Assembly: GCF_021742065.1 (NCBI RefSeq)
Contig: NZ_JAKKIE010000002.1
Span: 1 to 64,000 of the forward strand
DNA length: 64,000 nt
Source of the DNA: Rhizorhapis sp. SPR117
GTDB lineage: Bacteria > Pseudomonadota > Alphaproteobacteria > Sphingomonadales > Sphingomonadaceae
Direction of reading: 5' to 3'
In this document: piece by piece, positions 8,423 to 17,261 of the stretch
How positions within the stretch are numbered: position 1 is the first letter of the stretch
How the letters are laid out: each line of letters begins with the position of its first letter
Notes under the pieces: generated by a model
What the model was told of the DNA's origin: nothing
The model's input: the letters and a program-made list of their open reading frames with translations, nothing else
The model's database searches: none
Position numbers and translations under genes: made by a program

Positions 8423-9079
8423 ATGGCTCCTATGGTCGCAAAGACGAATCGCGGAAAGTCCCTAATGCTCAAAGGAGCCGCTCTTTGGCTGTTGCCGGTG
8501 CTGGTCGTCTGCACCGTCGGTCAGGCATGGGCGCAATATCATGACGATCCGCCGCGATATTGGTCCGTTGCGCCTGACAGACCGCAGGAGCGCGGCCATG
8601 CACTCTTCCGTGCGGAGATGTTGCGAGGGCATAATGACGCCCGCCGCGCAGTTCGCCAGCCGCCGCTGCGGTGGAATGCTGAACTCGCCGCCGATGCGCA
8701 GCGTTATGCCGATACATTGGCGCGAACACGCACATTCAAGCACAGCCGCGAACCGCGTGGTACTACGCCAGAAGGCGAAAACCTCTGGATGGGATCATCC
8801 GGTCAGTTCAGCTATGCAGAAATGATCGGTGGCTGGATTGATGAACGACGCTGGTTCCGCCGTGCCGCCCTGCCCCGGTTCAGCACCACCGGACGCTGGA
8901 GCGATGTCGGCCACTATACACAGATCATCTGGCACAGCACAACCGAAGTGGGTTGCGCGATGGCCGAAAACCGGACGGATGAATATCTGGTCTGCCGCTA
9001 TACACCGCCGGGGAATGTCTATGGCCGCGACCCGCTGGGCGGCGATGATCCGCCCGTACCGATGCGGACGGGACGATAG
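8423..9079 (+). CDS. Secreted CAP-domain (SCP/PR1-like) protein
   Basis: A 218-residue exported protein. A signal peptide ends near QAWAQ (about residue 38). A CAP/SCP domain follows, with NDARRAVRQPPLRWNAELAADAQ, KHSREP, GENLWMG and the signature GHYTQIIWHSTTEVGCA; then VCRYTPPGNVYG closes the domain. The molecular role of bacterial CAP proteins is mostly unknown. ATG 8423 is used; the ATG at 8465 (after GCGGAAAG) is an equally good start and gives a shorter, cleaner signal peptide. Confidence 0.85.
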   Translation: MAPMVAKTNRGKSLMLKGAALWLLPVLVVCTVGQAWAQYHDDPPRYWSVAPDRPQERGHALFRAEMLRGHNDARRAVRQPPLRWNAELAADAQRYADTLARTRTFKHSREPRGTTPEGENLWMGSSGQFSYAEMIGGWIDERRWFRRAALPRFSTTGRWSDVGHYTQIIWHSTTEVGCAMAENRTDEYLVCRYTPPGNVYGRDPLGGDDPPVPMRTGR

Positions 9080-9081
9080 AT

Positions 9082-9609
9082 CTAACGCAGGAACGTGTCG
9101 GCCAGAAGCAGCAGCAATTTGACGTCTATTGCCATGCCTTCGGTGCGCCGTGCGGCGATATAGTCCGCGATGCCATCCATGGGAACGCGATGGACGATGA
9201 TGTTTTCGCCATCCGTTCCGCCGCCTTCGCCGGTTTTTACAAGGTCGGCGGCCCTGAACAGGGTAAAGCTCTCCGACACCATACCGGGCGAGCTGTAGAA
9301 ACGCCCAAGGTTCGTCATCGTCCCCGCACGATAGCCGGTTTCTTCCTCCAGCTCTCGCGCCGCTGCGCCCGCCGGATCCTCACCGGCCTGATGGTCGCCG
9401 ATCAAACCGGCGGGTAATTCCAGACATGCGGCTTTCAGGGGGACACGATATTGTTCGACCAGCAGGATGTGACGTCCATCCATCGCCTCCTCGATAGCGA
9501 GGATCACCGCCGCCTCAATCCCCCGGCTGCGGGAGACATATTCCCACGTGCCCTGACGCTTGGCCGTGATGAAGCGGCCTTCCCACATGGTTTCGATTGC
9601 GTCAGTCAT
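9082..9609 (-). CDS. Nudix hydrolase, ADP-ribose pyrophosphatase type
   Basis: A 175-residue Nudix enzyme. The Nudix box is canonical at 71-93 (G-x5-E-x7-REL-EEETGY) and binds the metal for pyrophosphate hydrolysis. The upstream pattern QYRVPLKAACLELPAGLI is typical of the ADP-ribose pyrophosphatase (NudF) group, so ADP-ribose or a related nucleotide sugar is the likely substrate. It converges with the CAP-domain gene, with 2 bases between the two coding ends. Confidence 0.88.
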   Translation of the reverse strand: MTDAIETMWEGRFITAKRQGTWEYVSRSRGIEAAVILAIEEAMDGRHILLVEQYRVPLKAACLELPAGLIGDHQAGEDPAGAAARELEEETGYRAGTMTNLGRFYSSPGMVSESFTLFRAADLVKTGEGGGTDGENIIVHRVPMDGIADYIAARRTEGMAIDVKLLLLLADTFLR

Positions 9610-9638
9610 TCATCGGCTTTCATGCACGCATTGATCCA

Positions 9639-10325
9639 CTATAATTCGATCAGCCGATCGGGCAGTTCATTCGGATTGTCGACGGTCTTGGGAAAATGTT
9701 CGGCCAGCACGATACCTACCTGCCGCACCGCTTCGGCCATGCCCGTCCCAGCATGACCTTCGCGGACATTGTCGATCAGCGCGACCATGGCATTGCCCCA
9801 CACTTCGCCTCCGACTTTGGACGCAATTGCCTCGTCCGCGACGATTTCGGCACGATGTTCCTTTAGCGACACATAAATCAGTATCCCCGTGCGGCCCATG
9901 GTGCGCCGTTCCGCGCCAACCTTGAAATAAGCGATAGCCCTGCGGCGCACCCGGCGGGCCATGGTCCTTTTCGGTGTCACGACCATCCGCAACGGTGTGA
10001 TCGCCAACAGATAGCGCACCGCCAGAAAGACCGCGATCATCAATCCAAGCAAAACCGTCAGCGTCAGCCCGGCAGGCAGGTCCTGCTCCCATCCGCCACC
10101 CAGCACGAAATGCAGACGGCCCATGAACCAGGCCGGGAACATCGCGACCAGGGACAGGCAGATGAAACTGGCGGCAATCGCCCAATGCAGCCCTGCGTCG
10201 TGATAGCTGTCGGACTGACCGGTGACGATGGTGACAATCTCGCCATCGGTCAGCTTCTCGGCTTGCGCAACGGCCGCTGTGACCTCGGCATGATCCTCTG
10301 CCGTCAGATGGTTTGTCGTGGCCAT
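9639..10325 (-). CDS. TPM-domain membrane protein
   Basis: A 228-residue protein. An N-terminal part reads as half of a TPM domain (HLTAEDHAEVTAAVAQAEKLTDGEIVTIV). Two transmembrane segments follow (about 47-70 and 82-104), then a second soluble part (RTGILIYVSLKEHRAEIVADEAIASKVG) that completes the TPM (TLP18.3/Psb32/MOLO-1) pattern. It is the third gene of a lemA-TPM-TPM operon. ATG 10325 overlaps the stop of the upstream gene (TAATG), with GGGGG 6 bases before; 10331 is a less likely start. The exact function is unknown. Confidence 0.82.
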   Translation of the reverse strand: MATTNHLTAEDHAEVTAAVAQAEKLTDGEIVTIVTGQSDSYHDAGLHWAIAASFICLSLVAMFPAWFMGRLHFVLGGGWEQDLPAGLTLTVLLGLMIAVFLAVRYLLAITPLRMVVTPKRTMARRVRRRAIAYFKVGAERRTMGRTGILIYVSLKEHRAEIVADEAIASKVGGEVWGNAMVALIDNVREGHAGTGMAEAVRQVGIVLAEHFPKTVDNPNELPDRLIEL

Positions 10326-11119
10326 TACCATCCCCCTGATGCTCCACCGCCGCCAAAGCCGCCTCCGCCACCGGAAAAACCGCCGCCGCCCCAGCTTGAA
10401 CCTCCGCTACTTCCGCCGCCAAAACCGCCACCCATACCCGGTCCCCAGATCACGACGGGGCCGCGCCCGCCCCGGTATCGCCGACCGCCAAAGGCACCGC
10501 CCAGCATGATCGGCAAAATGAAGAACAACAGCATGAACGCCCCGAATCCGACCATGAAACGGTTGCCTGAACTATTCGATTTTTCGGCCTGCTTTTCAGC
10601 AGCCAAAGCCTGCGCCCGCGCCTCGTCAGGGGGCAGAGCGAGCAACTTGCCGATTTCGCCAACACCAGCAGCGATACCGCCGGGGTAATTATTCTCCTTG
10701 AACCGCGGAATGATCGCGCGCTGAATGATGATGCTCGACATCGCATCGGTCAATATGCCCTCAAGGCCGTAGCCGACCTCTATCCGCACCTTGCGATCAT
10801 TGGGCGCGACGATCAGCAGCGCACCGTTGTTCTTGTCCTTTTGCCCGATGCCCCAGGTGCGGCCGAGCTGATAGCCATAATCGGCAATGTCATAGCCCTG
10901 AAGGTCGGGCAGCGTGGCAACAACCACCTGTCGGCCGCTTTGATCTTCAATCGCCTTCAGTTCCGCTGTAAGCGCCTGTTCCTGCGCTGGATTGAGCAGA
11001 TTCGCATTATCGACCACCCGTCCGGTCAGTTTGGGAAAACTCTGCGCCTGCGCCGTTACTGAAACGAAGAGCAGCGCAAGCACCAGAAATAAGCGATGAA
11101 ACGTCATAGGCCTGGGCAT
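10325..11119 (-). CDS. TPM-domain protein with Gly-rich tail
   Basis: A 264-residue exported membrane protein. It has a signal peptide (about residues 1-25, LVLALLFVSVTAQAQS) and a TPM domain (about 30-150; VDNANLLNPAQEQALTAEL, GRQVVVATLPDLQGYD, IGYGLEG-type region). One membrane segment lies near 185-205 and a long Gly/Ser-rich tail (GGGFGGGSSGG) ends the protein. This is the usual YgcG/TPM layout. The start at 11119 is set by GGAGG and overlaps the lemA stop (TGATG). LemA and TPM proteins commonly travel together and are thought to act at the envelope. Confidence 0.88.
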   Translation of the reverse strand: MPRPMTFHRLFLVLALLFVSVTAQAQSFPKLTGRVVDNANLLNPAQEQALTAELKAIEDQSGRQVVVATLPDLQGYDIADYGYQLGRTWGIGQKDKNNGALLIVAPNDRKVRIEVGYGLEGILTDAMSSIIIQRAIIPRFKENNYPGGIAAGVGEIGKLLALPPDEARAQALAAEKQAEKSNSSGNRFMVGFGAFMLLFFILPIMLGGAFGGRRYRGGRGPVVIWGPGMGGGFGGGSSGGSSWGGGGFSGGGGGFGGGGASGGW

Positions 11120-11718
11120 CAGCCTCCGAAATCCACTTTCGGAGCTTCATCCGCGCCCGCCGTGGTCGCCTCAAACGGCGTCATCGGCTTTGCCCCGTGG
11201 ACCAGCTTCGCTCCGATCATTTCCGGGAAGGTACGGATGCGGGTGTTATAATCGCGCACCGCTTCGTTATAATCGCGCCGGGCGACCGCGATGCGGTTTT
11301 CGGTGCCTTCAAGCTGGCTTTGCAGTGCCAGGAAATTCTCGTTGGATTTGAGGTCGGGATAGGCTTCCACTGACACCAGCAACCGGCCAAGCGACTGTCC
11401 AAGCTCATTTTGCGCCGACTGGAACGCCGCCATCTTCTGCGGGTCCTGCAAATCATTGGCGCTGACCTGCACCGATGTGGCCCTGGCGCGCGCCTCGGTC
11501 ACATTGGTCAGCGTATCCTGCTCCTGCTTGGCATAGCCTTTAACCACGGCGACCAGATTGGGGACAAGATCAGCCCGCCGCTGATATTGGCTCTGCACGT
11601 CCGCCCATTTGGCGTTCACGGTTTCTTGTGCCGCCGGCACGCTGTTGATGCCGCAGGCGGACAGCGAAACCACCGCGACAGGCGCAAGCAGGGCATAGGA
11701 AAAACGGCTGTTGGTCAT
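11119..11718 (-). CDS. lemA: LemA family lipoprotein
   Basis: A 199-residue LemA protein. The signal sequence ends in a lipobox (LSAC, cysteine near 22). A helical bundle with the family motifs follows: VNAKWADVQSQYQRRADLVPNLV and YNEAVRDYNTRIRTFPE. LemA proteins are small envelope proteins of unknown biochemical role, almost always beside TPM proteins, as here. ATG 11718 follows GGAGA. The gene is divergent from mscL. Confidence 0.93.
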   Translation of the reverse strand: MTNSRFSYALLAPVAVVSLSACGINSVPAAQETVNAKWADVQSQYQRRADLVPNLVAVVKGYAKQEQDTLTNVTEARARATSVQVSANDLQDPQKMAAFQSAQNELGQSLGRLLVSVEAYPDLKSNENFLALQSQLEGTENRIAVARRDYNEAVRDYNTRIRTFPEMIGAKLVHGAKPMTPFEATTAGADEAPKVDFGG

Positions 11719-11781
11719 TGCATTCTCCGAATGGAAAGGTTGCGGCTTGGTCCAATGGCTGCAAAATAGGGTGTTGATTGC

Positions 11782-11809
11782 TTGTTCGCAACAATCATAC
11801 TGTTATATA
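11782..11809 (+). promoter_or_regulatory. Candidate sigma-70 promoter of mscL
   Basis: TTGTTC (11782-11787) and TATATA (11804-11809) are separated by 16 bases and lie 40 bases before the mscL ATG, in the divergent gap to lemA. Confidence 0.45.
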
Positions 11810-11848
11810 GCCACATGACACCGGCATAATATATAGGGAAACCGACGC

Positions 11849-12271
11849 ATGCTGACCGAATTTCGCAATTTCATCGCCAAAGGCAACGTTCTTGACCTTG
11901 CGGTTGCTGTCATCATTGGAGCGGCCTTTGCGACGATCACCAAGTCGCTGACCGACGATATTATCATGCCGGTGGTGGGCTACATTTTCGGCGGCGCCGA
12001 TTTTTCCAGCCATTTTATTTTACTGGGCGACATTCCCGCTGATTTCAGCGGATCGCCAACCAGCTATGCCGACCTGAAAGCGGCCGGCGTGGCTATGCTC
12101 GGATGGGGGGAGTTCCTGACGGTCGTCATCAATTTCCTGATCCTTGCCTTCGTCATCTTCCTGATCGTGCGCCAGGCAAGCAAGTTCAAAAGAATCGAAG
12201 AGGCGCCCCCCGCGCCAGACCCCGAAGACGTTGTGTTGCTGCGTGAAATCCGCGACCTGTTAAAAAAATAA
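11849..12271 (+). CDS. mscL: Large-conductance mechanosensitive channel
   Basis: A 140-residue channel that opens under membrane tension to release solutes in hypo-osmotic shock. The N-terminal amphipathic helix ([21 protein letters not shown]) leads into TM1 ([21 protein letters not shown]). A periplasmic loop follows, then TM2 ([20 protein letters not shown]) and a charged C-terminal helix ([13 protein letters not shown]). Length and layout are normal for the family. Confidence 0.97.
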   Translation: MLTEFRNFIAKGNVLDLAVAVIIGAAFATITKSLTDDIIMPVVGYIFGGADFSSHFILLGDIPADFSGSPTSYADLKAAGVAMLGWGEFLTVVINFLILAFVIFLIVRQASKFKRIEEAPPAPDPEDVVLLREIRDLLKK

Positions 12272-12380
12272 AGGCCGTTCGCGCGGTTCCGTCATGTGGG
12301 CTGCAGGGAACAAAGCACGATGCTGGTCTGTTAGTCCGCCTAGCCAATTCGAATTGGTGCGCTTAACGGGAGATTTTGAC

Positions 12381-12626
12381 GTGAAAATTGCGACCATGAG
12401 TCTCGCACTTGCGGGCATATTTGCTCTTGGAGCCTGCGGAGAACAAAATACAGTGGCCGAAAATCAGGCCGATATGATGGATAGTCAGGCCGACAGGATG
12501 GAAGACAGGGCCGACGTCATGGATAACGCTGCAGGCGCCAATGTTCTGGAAAATCAGGCCGACGTTCTGGAAAACAAGGCGGATGCCACGCGAGAAATGG
12601 GCGAGAAGGCACCACCACCACAGTAA
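12381..12626 (+). CDS. Small lipoprotein with repeated QAD heptads
   Basis: An 81-residue predicted lipoprotein. The GTG at 12381 is chosen because GGGAG lies 8 bases upstream and it gives a signal peptide ending in LGAC (cysteine near 19). The mature part is a run of seven-residue-like units (ENQADMM, DSQADRM, EDRADVM, ENQADVL, ENKADAT). It is therefore probably a helical coiled coil, in the manner of Lpp-type envelope lipoproteins. No family is recognised; function unknown. It sits alone just upstream of the tmRNA. Confidence 0.7.
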   Translation: MKIATMSLALAGIFALGACGEQNTVAENQADMMDSQADRMEDRADVMDNAAGANVLENQADVLENKADATREMGEKAPPPQ

Positions 12627-12700
12627 AGAACCCGCTTTCACGCGCCGGTTTCTTTGCCCGGTCACTTTTCATTCAGCAAACATCGCCTATATAGGTTGGT

Positions 12701-13047
12701 GCCGGACCTGTCCGGCTATGGCGATAAATGATGTCGTGTAATAGGCGCAGCGGACCCGGGGGCAGTACCCGGCGGCTCCACCAGAAAGGGCTTTTCCCAT
12801 AGCAAAGCCCATCCTGACGGGGCCGAACCAGGATCGACGTGTGTTGAAAGACGATAATCTTTGCCCGGCCCGAGTAAGCCGTAAAACTGTTCAAAACCTA
12901 CAAGTGCCAACGATAACGAGGCTCTTGCTCTTGCTGCGTAATTGATGGGCTAACGCCCTGATATTACTCAAAAAGAACGCGGTTGGACCTACCGGGCAAC
13001 AGAAAGGATTCCAGCGGTTTGGGGAGCACCGGGCAACAGAAGCTCCC
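12701..13047 (+). ncRNA. ssrA: Permuted two-piece tmRNA
   Basis: tmRNA frees stalled ribosomes and adds a degradation tag. Here it has the alphaproteobacterial permuted order. The acceptor piece comes first and ends at GGCTCCACCA (12774-12783), with a T-arm CCGGG-GGCAGTA-CCCGG. The spacer is 12784-12818. The coding piece starts GGGGCCG at 12819, which pairs fully with CGGCTCC of the acceptor end. The tag frame runs 12906-12941 and encodes ANDNEALALAA then TAA. A terminator-like hairpin closes the gene. The 5' end is estimated from a TATATA box at 12689-12694. Confidence 0.9.
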
Positions 13048-13060
13048 TATTTTCATTTTT
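13021..13060 (+). terminator. Terminator of the tmRNA gene
   Basis: GGGGAGC and GCTCCC form a stem, followed by TATTTTCATTTTT. The loop repeats the ACCGGGCAACAG that also occurs about 40 bases earlier. Confidence 0.75.
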
Positions 13061-13130
13061 GCTGTTAGCGGAATTCACTGTCTGGAAGGAATGTTCAGGC
13101 AGGGGGATAGTTTTCTCGCATTCCTTTCAG

Positions 13131-13221
13131 CCGTCATCCCCGCGCAGGCGGGGATCCAGTTCCTGACCAATCCTCTTGATTTGACGCCGGGAGATGGATT
13201 CCCGCCTACGCGGGAATGACG
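13131..13221. repeat. REP pair in inverted orientation (REPIN-like)
   Basis: Two palindromic arms face each other: GTCATCCCCGCGCAGGCGGG at the left and CCCGCCTACGCGGGAATGAC at the right, with about 35 bases between. Each arm is itself a hairpin. The GTCATCCC...GGGATCC core recurs at 41681-41776 and, in a GAA-loop version, around the GIY-YIG gene at 46489-46776. Confidence 0.8.
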
Positions 13222-13253
13222 AATTAAGAATGGGTGAAGAGCCTCATCAATCC

Positions 13254-14135
13254 CTATTCCACAGCCCATTCCCGCCGACCAATGCCCTGCGCATAAAGCA
13301 GCACGCTCAAATCGCCATGGACGATTTCCGCATCGGCGGCTTCGCGTGCCTTTTGTTTGGCATGATAGGCAACGCCCAGCCCTGCGGCTTGCATCATCAA
13401 TATGTCGTTGGCGCCATCGCCGACCGCCATGGTGAATTCGCGTGCGATGCCGTGGCTGACAAGGGCATGTTCCAGTTCATCACGCTTTGTCTGCGCATCG
13501 ACGATCGGCAGTTTCACAGTGCCGGTCAGCCGTGAATCCTCAATTTCCAATATGTTGGCAACCACCCGGCCAAAACCGATATCCTGCGCCACTGGTTCGG
13601 CAAAGCGGGTAAAACCGCCCGACACAAGTATGGTCTTTGCCCCACGCGCAGCCATGGTGCGCACCAGCGCCCGTGCCCCCGGCATGATCCGCACCCGTTC
13701 GGTCCGACACAGATCGATGACGCTATCTTCCATGCCCTTCAGCAAGGCGACGCGACTGCGCAATGCCTCGGCAAAGTCCAGTTCACCACGCATGGCGCGT
13801 TCGGTGACTTCCGCAATCTGCGGCTTGATGCCCGCATAGTCGGCCAGTTCATCAATACATTCGACCGTGATCATGGTCGAATCCATGTCGGCCACCAACA
13901 GCTTCTTTTCCCGGATGCCAAGCGGCTGAACGATCACATCGATCCCATCCGCCATGCCTTGCAGCGTCTGGCGCGCTTCTTCGGGATTGGCTGCAAACAT
14001 CAGGTCGGCCGCCTTGCCGGCATCAATATCGCGTGCTTCGCCCGGTTTGCATCCTGCGGCGGACAACTGGTCGCGCGCGGCGGAAATATCCCCCTGCCGC
14101 AAAACATTTCTTGCCACTATGGTCGCAACGAACAT
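13254..14135 (-). CDS. serB: Phosphoserine phosphatase
   Basis: A 293-residue HAD-superfamily enzyme that makes serine from phosphoserine. The nucleophile motif is DMDSTM (near 87). SGGFTRF near 173 is motif II, and [10 protein letters not shown] near 240 is the magnesium-binding motif. The N-terminal 75 residues are the ACT-like or regulatory part seen in proteobacterial SerB. The ATG at 14135 shares CATG with the ATG of the divergent miaA. A TTG at 14147, with AGGA before it, is an alternative. Confidence 0.93.
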   Translation of the reverse strand: MFVATIVARNVLRQGDISAARDQLSAAGCKPGEARDIDAGKAADLMFAANPEEARQTLQGMADGIDVIVQPLGIREKKLLVADMDSTMITVECIDELADYAGIKPQIAEVTERAMRGELDFAEALRSRVALLKGMEDSVIDLCRTERVRIMPGARALVRTMAARGAKTILVSGGFTRFAEPVAQDIGFGRVVANILEIEDSRLTGTVKLPIVDAQTKRDELEHALVSHGIAREFTMAVGDGANDILMMQAAGLGVAYHAKQKAREAADAEIVHGDLSVLLYAQGIGRREWAVE

Positions 14136-15090
14136 GAGCAGTCCCAAATTCCTTTCTCGCCAGAATCAGCACACCCGCGACCATCCGGCTGTCGCGCTTA
14201 TTGCCGGACCGACCGCCAGCGGCAAGAGCGCTTTGGCGCTGGCTCTGGCACGACGGCAGGATGCGGTCATCATCAATGCAGACGCAAGCCAGGTATATGC
14301 CGACCTGGCCATCCTGTCCGCGCGCCCATCGGTGGAAGAAATGGCGGCGGTCCCACACCGCTTGTTCGGCACTATCGATGGAACACAGGCCTGTTCGGCG
14401 GCGCGCTGGGCAGCGGATGCAAAACGAGAAATTGATGATGCGCTGGAAGCCGGGCGACTGCCGGTACTGGTGGGCGGCACGGGACTTTACATCCGCACGC
14501 TGCTGGATGGAATTGCGCCAGTGCCAGAGATTGAGCCCGACATCAGGATGGATGTACGCGCCCTGCCGGTCGAAGCGGCCTATACCGCTTTGCAACGGGA
14601 AGATCCGGTAAGCGCCGCCCGGATTGCGCCCGCCGATAGCAGCCGGATCGCACGGGCGCTGGAGGTGGTCCGCTCGACCGGCAAGCCGCTGGGATGGTGG
14701 CATGCGCATATGGAGGGCGGGATCGCGGATCGGATCGACCTGCGCTCGGTCCTGCTGCTCCCGCCCCGTCCCTGGCTGCTTGAGCGATGCGATAGACGGT
14801 TTGAACAGATGCTGGACCGGGGTGCGATTGAGGAAGTCGAGCAACTGATGGCGCGGAATTTGCGGGCCGACTTGCCGGTCATGCGCGCCATTGGCGTGCG
14901 TGAGATTGCATCATGGCGTCGCGGCGACATCAGCCGGGAAGACATGGTCACGCTGGGGCAAACCGCCACGCGCCAATATGCCAAGCGCCAATATACCTGG
15001 TTCACCCATCAGCCCCCCGAGGAATGGCCCCGTCACAATGATGAGATTGATAACAAAAAACTCGATGAATTAGTAATAAAATTACAATGA
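14134..15090 (+). CDS. miaA: tRNA dimethylallyltransferase
   Basis: A 318-residue enzyme that prenylates A37 of tRNAs reading UNN codons. The P-loop [12 protein letters not shown] is near residue 25, with the DASQVYADL segment after it. [13 protein letters not shown] and the C-terminal YAKRQYTWF are family signatures. The start is placed at ATG 14134, in the serB start region. There is no clear ribosome site upstream, because the region is occupied by the start of serB; ATG 14119 is possible. Confidence 0.93.
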   Translation: MSSPKFLSRQNQHTRDHPAVALIAGPTASGKSALALALARRQDAVIINADASQVYADLAILSARPSVEEMAAVPHRLFGTIDGTQACSAARWAADAKREIDDALEAGRLPVLVGGTGLYIRTLLDGIAPVPEIEPDIRMDVRALPVEAAYTALQREDPVSAARIAPADSSRIARALEVVRSTGKPLGWWHAHMEGGIADRIDLRSVLLLPPRPWLLERCDRRFEQMLDRGAIEEVEQLMARNLRADLPVMRAIGVREIASWRRGDISREDMVTLGQTATRQYAKRQYTWFTHQPPEEWPRHNDEIDNKKLDELVIKLQ

Positions 15091-15096
15091 CGTGGG

Positions 15097-15125
15097 TTGA
15101 CAAGGCATTTTATTATAAATAGAGG
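15097..15125 (+). promoter_or_regulatory. Candidate promoter of the ilv operon
   Basis: A perfect TTGACA (15097-15102) is followed 17 bases later by TAGAGG (15120-15125), or at shorter spacing by TATAAA. A CCTTGC...GCAAGG hairpin with an inner GCTGC-TCT-GCAGC lies in the leader before ilvB. No leader peptide was found. Confidence 0.45.
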
Positions 15126-15192
15126 CCTGCACCTTGCCTTTCCGGCTGCTCTGCAGCAAGGCGCGACGTACTATATTTTGCAGGAGGTTTGA

Positions 15193-16938
15193 GTGGCCGA
15201 ATTGAGCGGCGCGGACATATTGGTTCAGGCGCTGATCGATCTGGATGTCGATACGGTGTTCGGGTATCCGGGCGGCGCGGTGCTGCCTATTTACGACGCG
15301 CTGTACAACCACCCGAAGGTCAAACACATACTGGTTCGCCATGAACAGGCGGCAACCCATGCGGCAGAAGGCTATGCCCGCTCAACGGGAAAGCCCGGAG
15401 TTGTGCTCGTCACCTCCGGCCCCGGCGCGACCAATGCGATTACCGGCATCACGGACGCGCTGATGGACAGCATCCCGATGGTCGTCATCACTGGTCAGGT
15501 TGCAACCCACCTGATCGGCACCGATGCCTTTCAGGAAGCCGACACCGTCGGCCTGACGCGTCATTGCACCAAGCATAATTATCTGGTGAAGGACCCGGCC
15601 AAGCTGGGCCACATCATCCATGAGGCCTTTCATATCGCCACGTCAGGCCGCCCCGGCCCGGTCGTCGTTGATATTCCAAAGGATGTTCAGGTCGCAACCG
15701 CGCCTTATGACCATCCCGGCGAAATCCGCCATGTCAGCTATCGCCCGCAAGTGAAGGCGCCCAGCGCAGACATCGCAAAGGCGGTTGCAATGCTGGCCAA
15801 AGCGCAACGCCCGATCCTTTATACGGGCGGCGGCATCATCAACAGCGGCCCGGAAGCCAGCAAGCTGCTGCGTGAACTTGCCGCGCTGACGGGCGCACCG
15901 GTCACGACAACGCTGATGGGCCTTGGCGCCTTTCCGGCCTCTTCCCCGCAATGGCTGGGCATGTTGGGCATGCATGGCACCTATGAAGCCAATATGGCGA
16001 TGAACCGGGCGGATCTGATCCTCTGCCTGGGCGCGCGCTTTGATGATCGCGTTACGGGGCGGCTGGATGCCTTCTCGCCCGAAAGCAAGAAAATTCACGT
16101 CGATATAGATCGCAGCTCAGTCAACAAGAATGTCGTTGTGGACTTGCCCGTCATCGGCGACGTTGGCGGCGTGATGGCCGACATGATCGCACTGTGGAAG
16201 GCCAATGGTCACAAAGCGACCGATCAAACCGAATGGTGGAACCGGATCGAAGGATGGCGCGCCCGCCGGTCGCTGGATTTCCTCGAAGCCGGACCTGAAA
16301 TCATGCCGCAACGGGCGATCGCCGCGCTTTATGAAGCAACGAAGGGCCGGAACCCGATCATCACGACGGAAGTCGGCCAGCACCAGATGTGGGCTGCGCA
16401 GCATTTCCACTTCGACGATCCGAACAAATGGCTGACCAGCGGTGGTCTTGGCACCATGGGCTATGGCTTTCCAGCTGCCATCGGCGCGCAGCTTGGCAAT
16501 CCCGATGCGCTGGTCATCGACATTGCCGGCGACGCCTCCATCCAGATGAATATTCAGGAGCTGGGCACCGCGACCCAATATCGCCTGCCGGTCAAGATTT
16601 TCATCCTGAACAATGAATATATGGGCATGGTCCGCCAGTGGCAGGAACTGACCTACGCAAGTCGCTATTCGGAAAGCTATTCCGATTCGTTGCCTGATTT
16701 CGTCAAATTGGCGGAAGCCTATGGCTGGACCGGCATCCGGATCGAAGGGCCACAGGAACTTGACGCAGGCATCGCCCAGATGATCGACACCAAGGGGCCT
16801 GTGCTCGTCGATTGCCGGGTTGCAAAGCTTTCCAACTGCTTCCCCATGATCCCGTCCGGTGCGGCGCATACGGATATGATCCTGGGTGATACGGAAGTGT
16901 CCGGCACGATGGACGATGAGGCAAAGGCACTCGTATGA
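15193..16938 (+). CDS. ilvB: Acetolactate synthase large subunit
   Basis: A 581-residue thiamine diphosphate enzyme, first common step of valine, leucine and isoleucine synthesis. The catalytic glutamate lies in RHEQAATHAAEGYAR (about residue 55). The central FAD-binding domain and the TPP motif GDASIQMNIQEL...NNEY (near 440-475) are present. The start is GTG with AGGAGG 6 bases before. The stop overlaps the next gene (ATGA). It heads an ilvB-orf-ilvN run. Confidence 0.97.
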   Translation: MAELSGADILVQALIDLDVDTVFGYPGGAVLPIYDALYNHPKVKHILVRHEQAATHAAEGYARSTGKPGVVLVTSGPGATNAITGITDALMDSIPMVVITGQVATHLIGTDAFQEADTVGLTRHCTKHNYLVKDPAKLGHIIHEAFHIATSGRPGPVVVDIPKDVQVATAPYDHPGEIRHVSYRPQVKAPSADIAKAVAMLAKAQRPILYTGGGIINSGPEASKLLRELAALTGAPVTTTLMGLGAFPASSPQWLGMLGMHGTYEANMAMNRADLILCLGARFDDRVTGRLDAFSPESKKIHVDIDRSSVNKNVVVDLPVIGDVGGVMADMIALWKANGHKATDQTEWWNRIEGWRARRSLDFLEAGPEIMPQRAIAALYEATKGRNPIITTEVGQHQMWAAQHFHFDDPNKWLTSGGLGTMGYGFPAAIGAQLGNPDALVIDIAGDASIQMNIQELGTATQYRLPVKIFILNNEYMGMVRQWQELTYASRYSESYSDSLPDFVKLAEAYGWTGIRIEGPQELDAGIAQMIDTKGPVLVDCRVAKLSNCFPMIPSGAAHTDMILGDTEVSGTMDDEAKALV

Positions 16939-17261
16939 CCCAGCACCTGCGGCTCCGCATTCATGTGACAGAGCCGTGGGATTTCGAACGCCTGAACGGC
17001 ACAAATGAACTCACCGGCTGGACCATCGATCATGCCGACGAAGAAAATGAGGAATGGGAAGTGACCCTGGACGACAGTTTCGAATTCCATGACAAGCGCT
17101 ATCGCACGATCCTGATCGAGCCGCGCTATGTCGGCGAACATTTGCGCCGGGTATTTGATGCCGTCGTCGGTTTCCCCGTGCGGATCGCGCACCGCCAGAA
17201 TGGTGATTGGCACTATGCCCTGACCGCCATGCTGTCCCTCCCGCGTGAGGAAGATAAATAA
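16935..17261 (+). CDS. Unnamed small protein inside the ilvB-ilvN operon
   Basis: A 108-residue protein that overlaps the end of ilvB (ATGA) and the start of ilvN (TAATG). It has no signal peptide or membrane segment and is rich in acidic and aromatic residues (WTIDHADEENEEWEVTLDD, HRQNGDWHYALTAML). I recognise no family. Full translational coupling to both synthase subunits suggests a role with acetolactate synthase, for example in assembly or regulation. That is inference from position only. Confidence 0.85.
   Translation: MTQHLRLRIHVTEPWDFERLNGTNELTGWTIDHADEENEEWEVTLDDSFEFHDKRYRTILIEPRYVGEHLRRVFDAVVGFPVRIAHRQNGDWHYALTAMLSLPREEDK

Noticed and set aside
13061..13253. CRISPR-like repeats
   Set aside because: Only one inverted pair of palindromes, no regular direct repeats and no cas genes; it is a REP pair.
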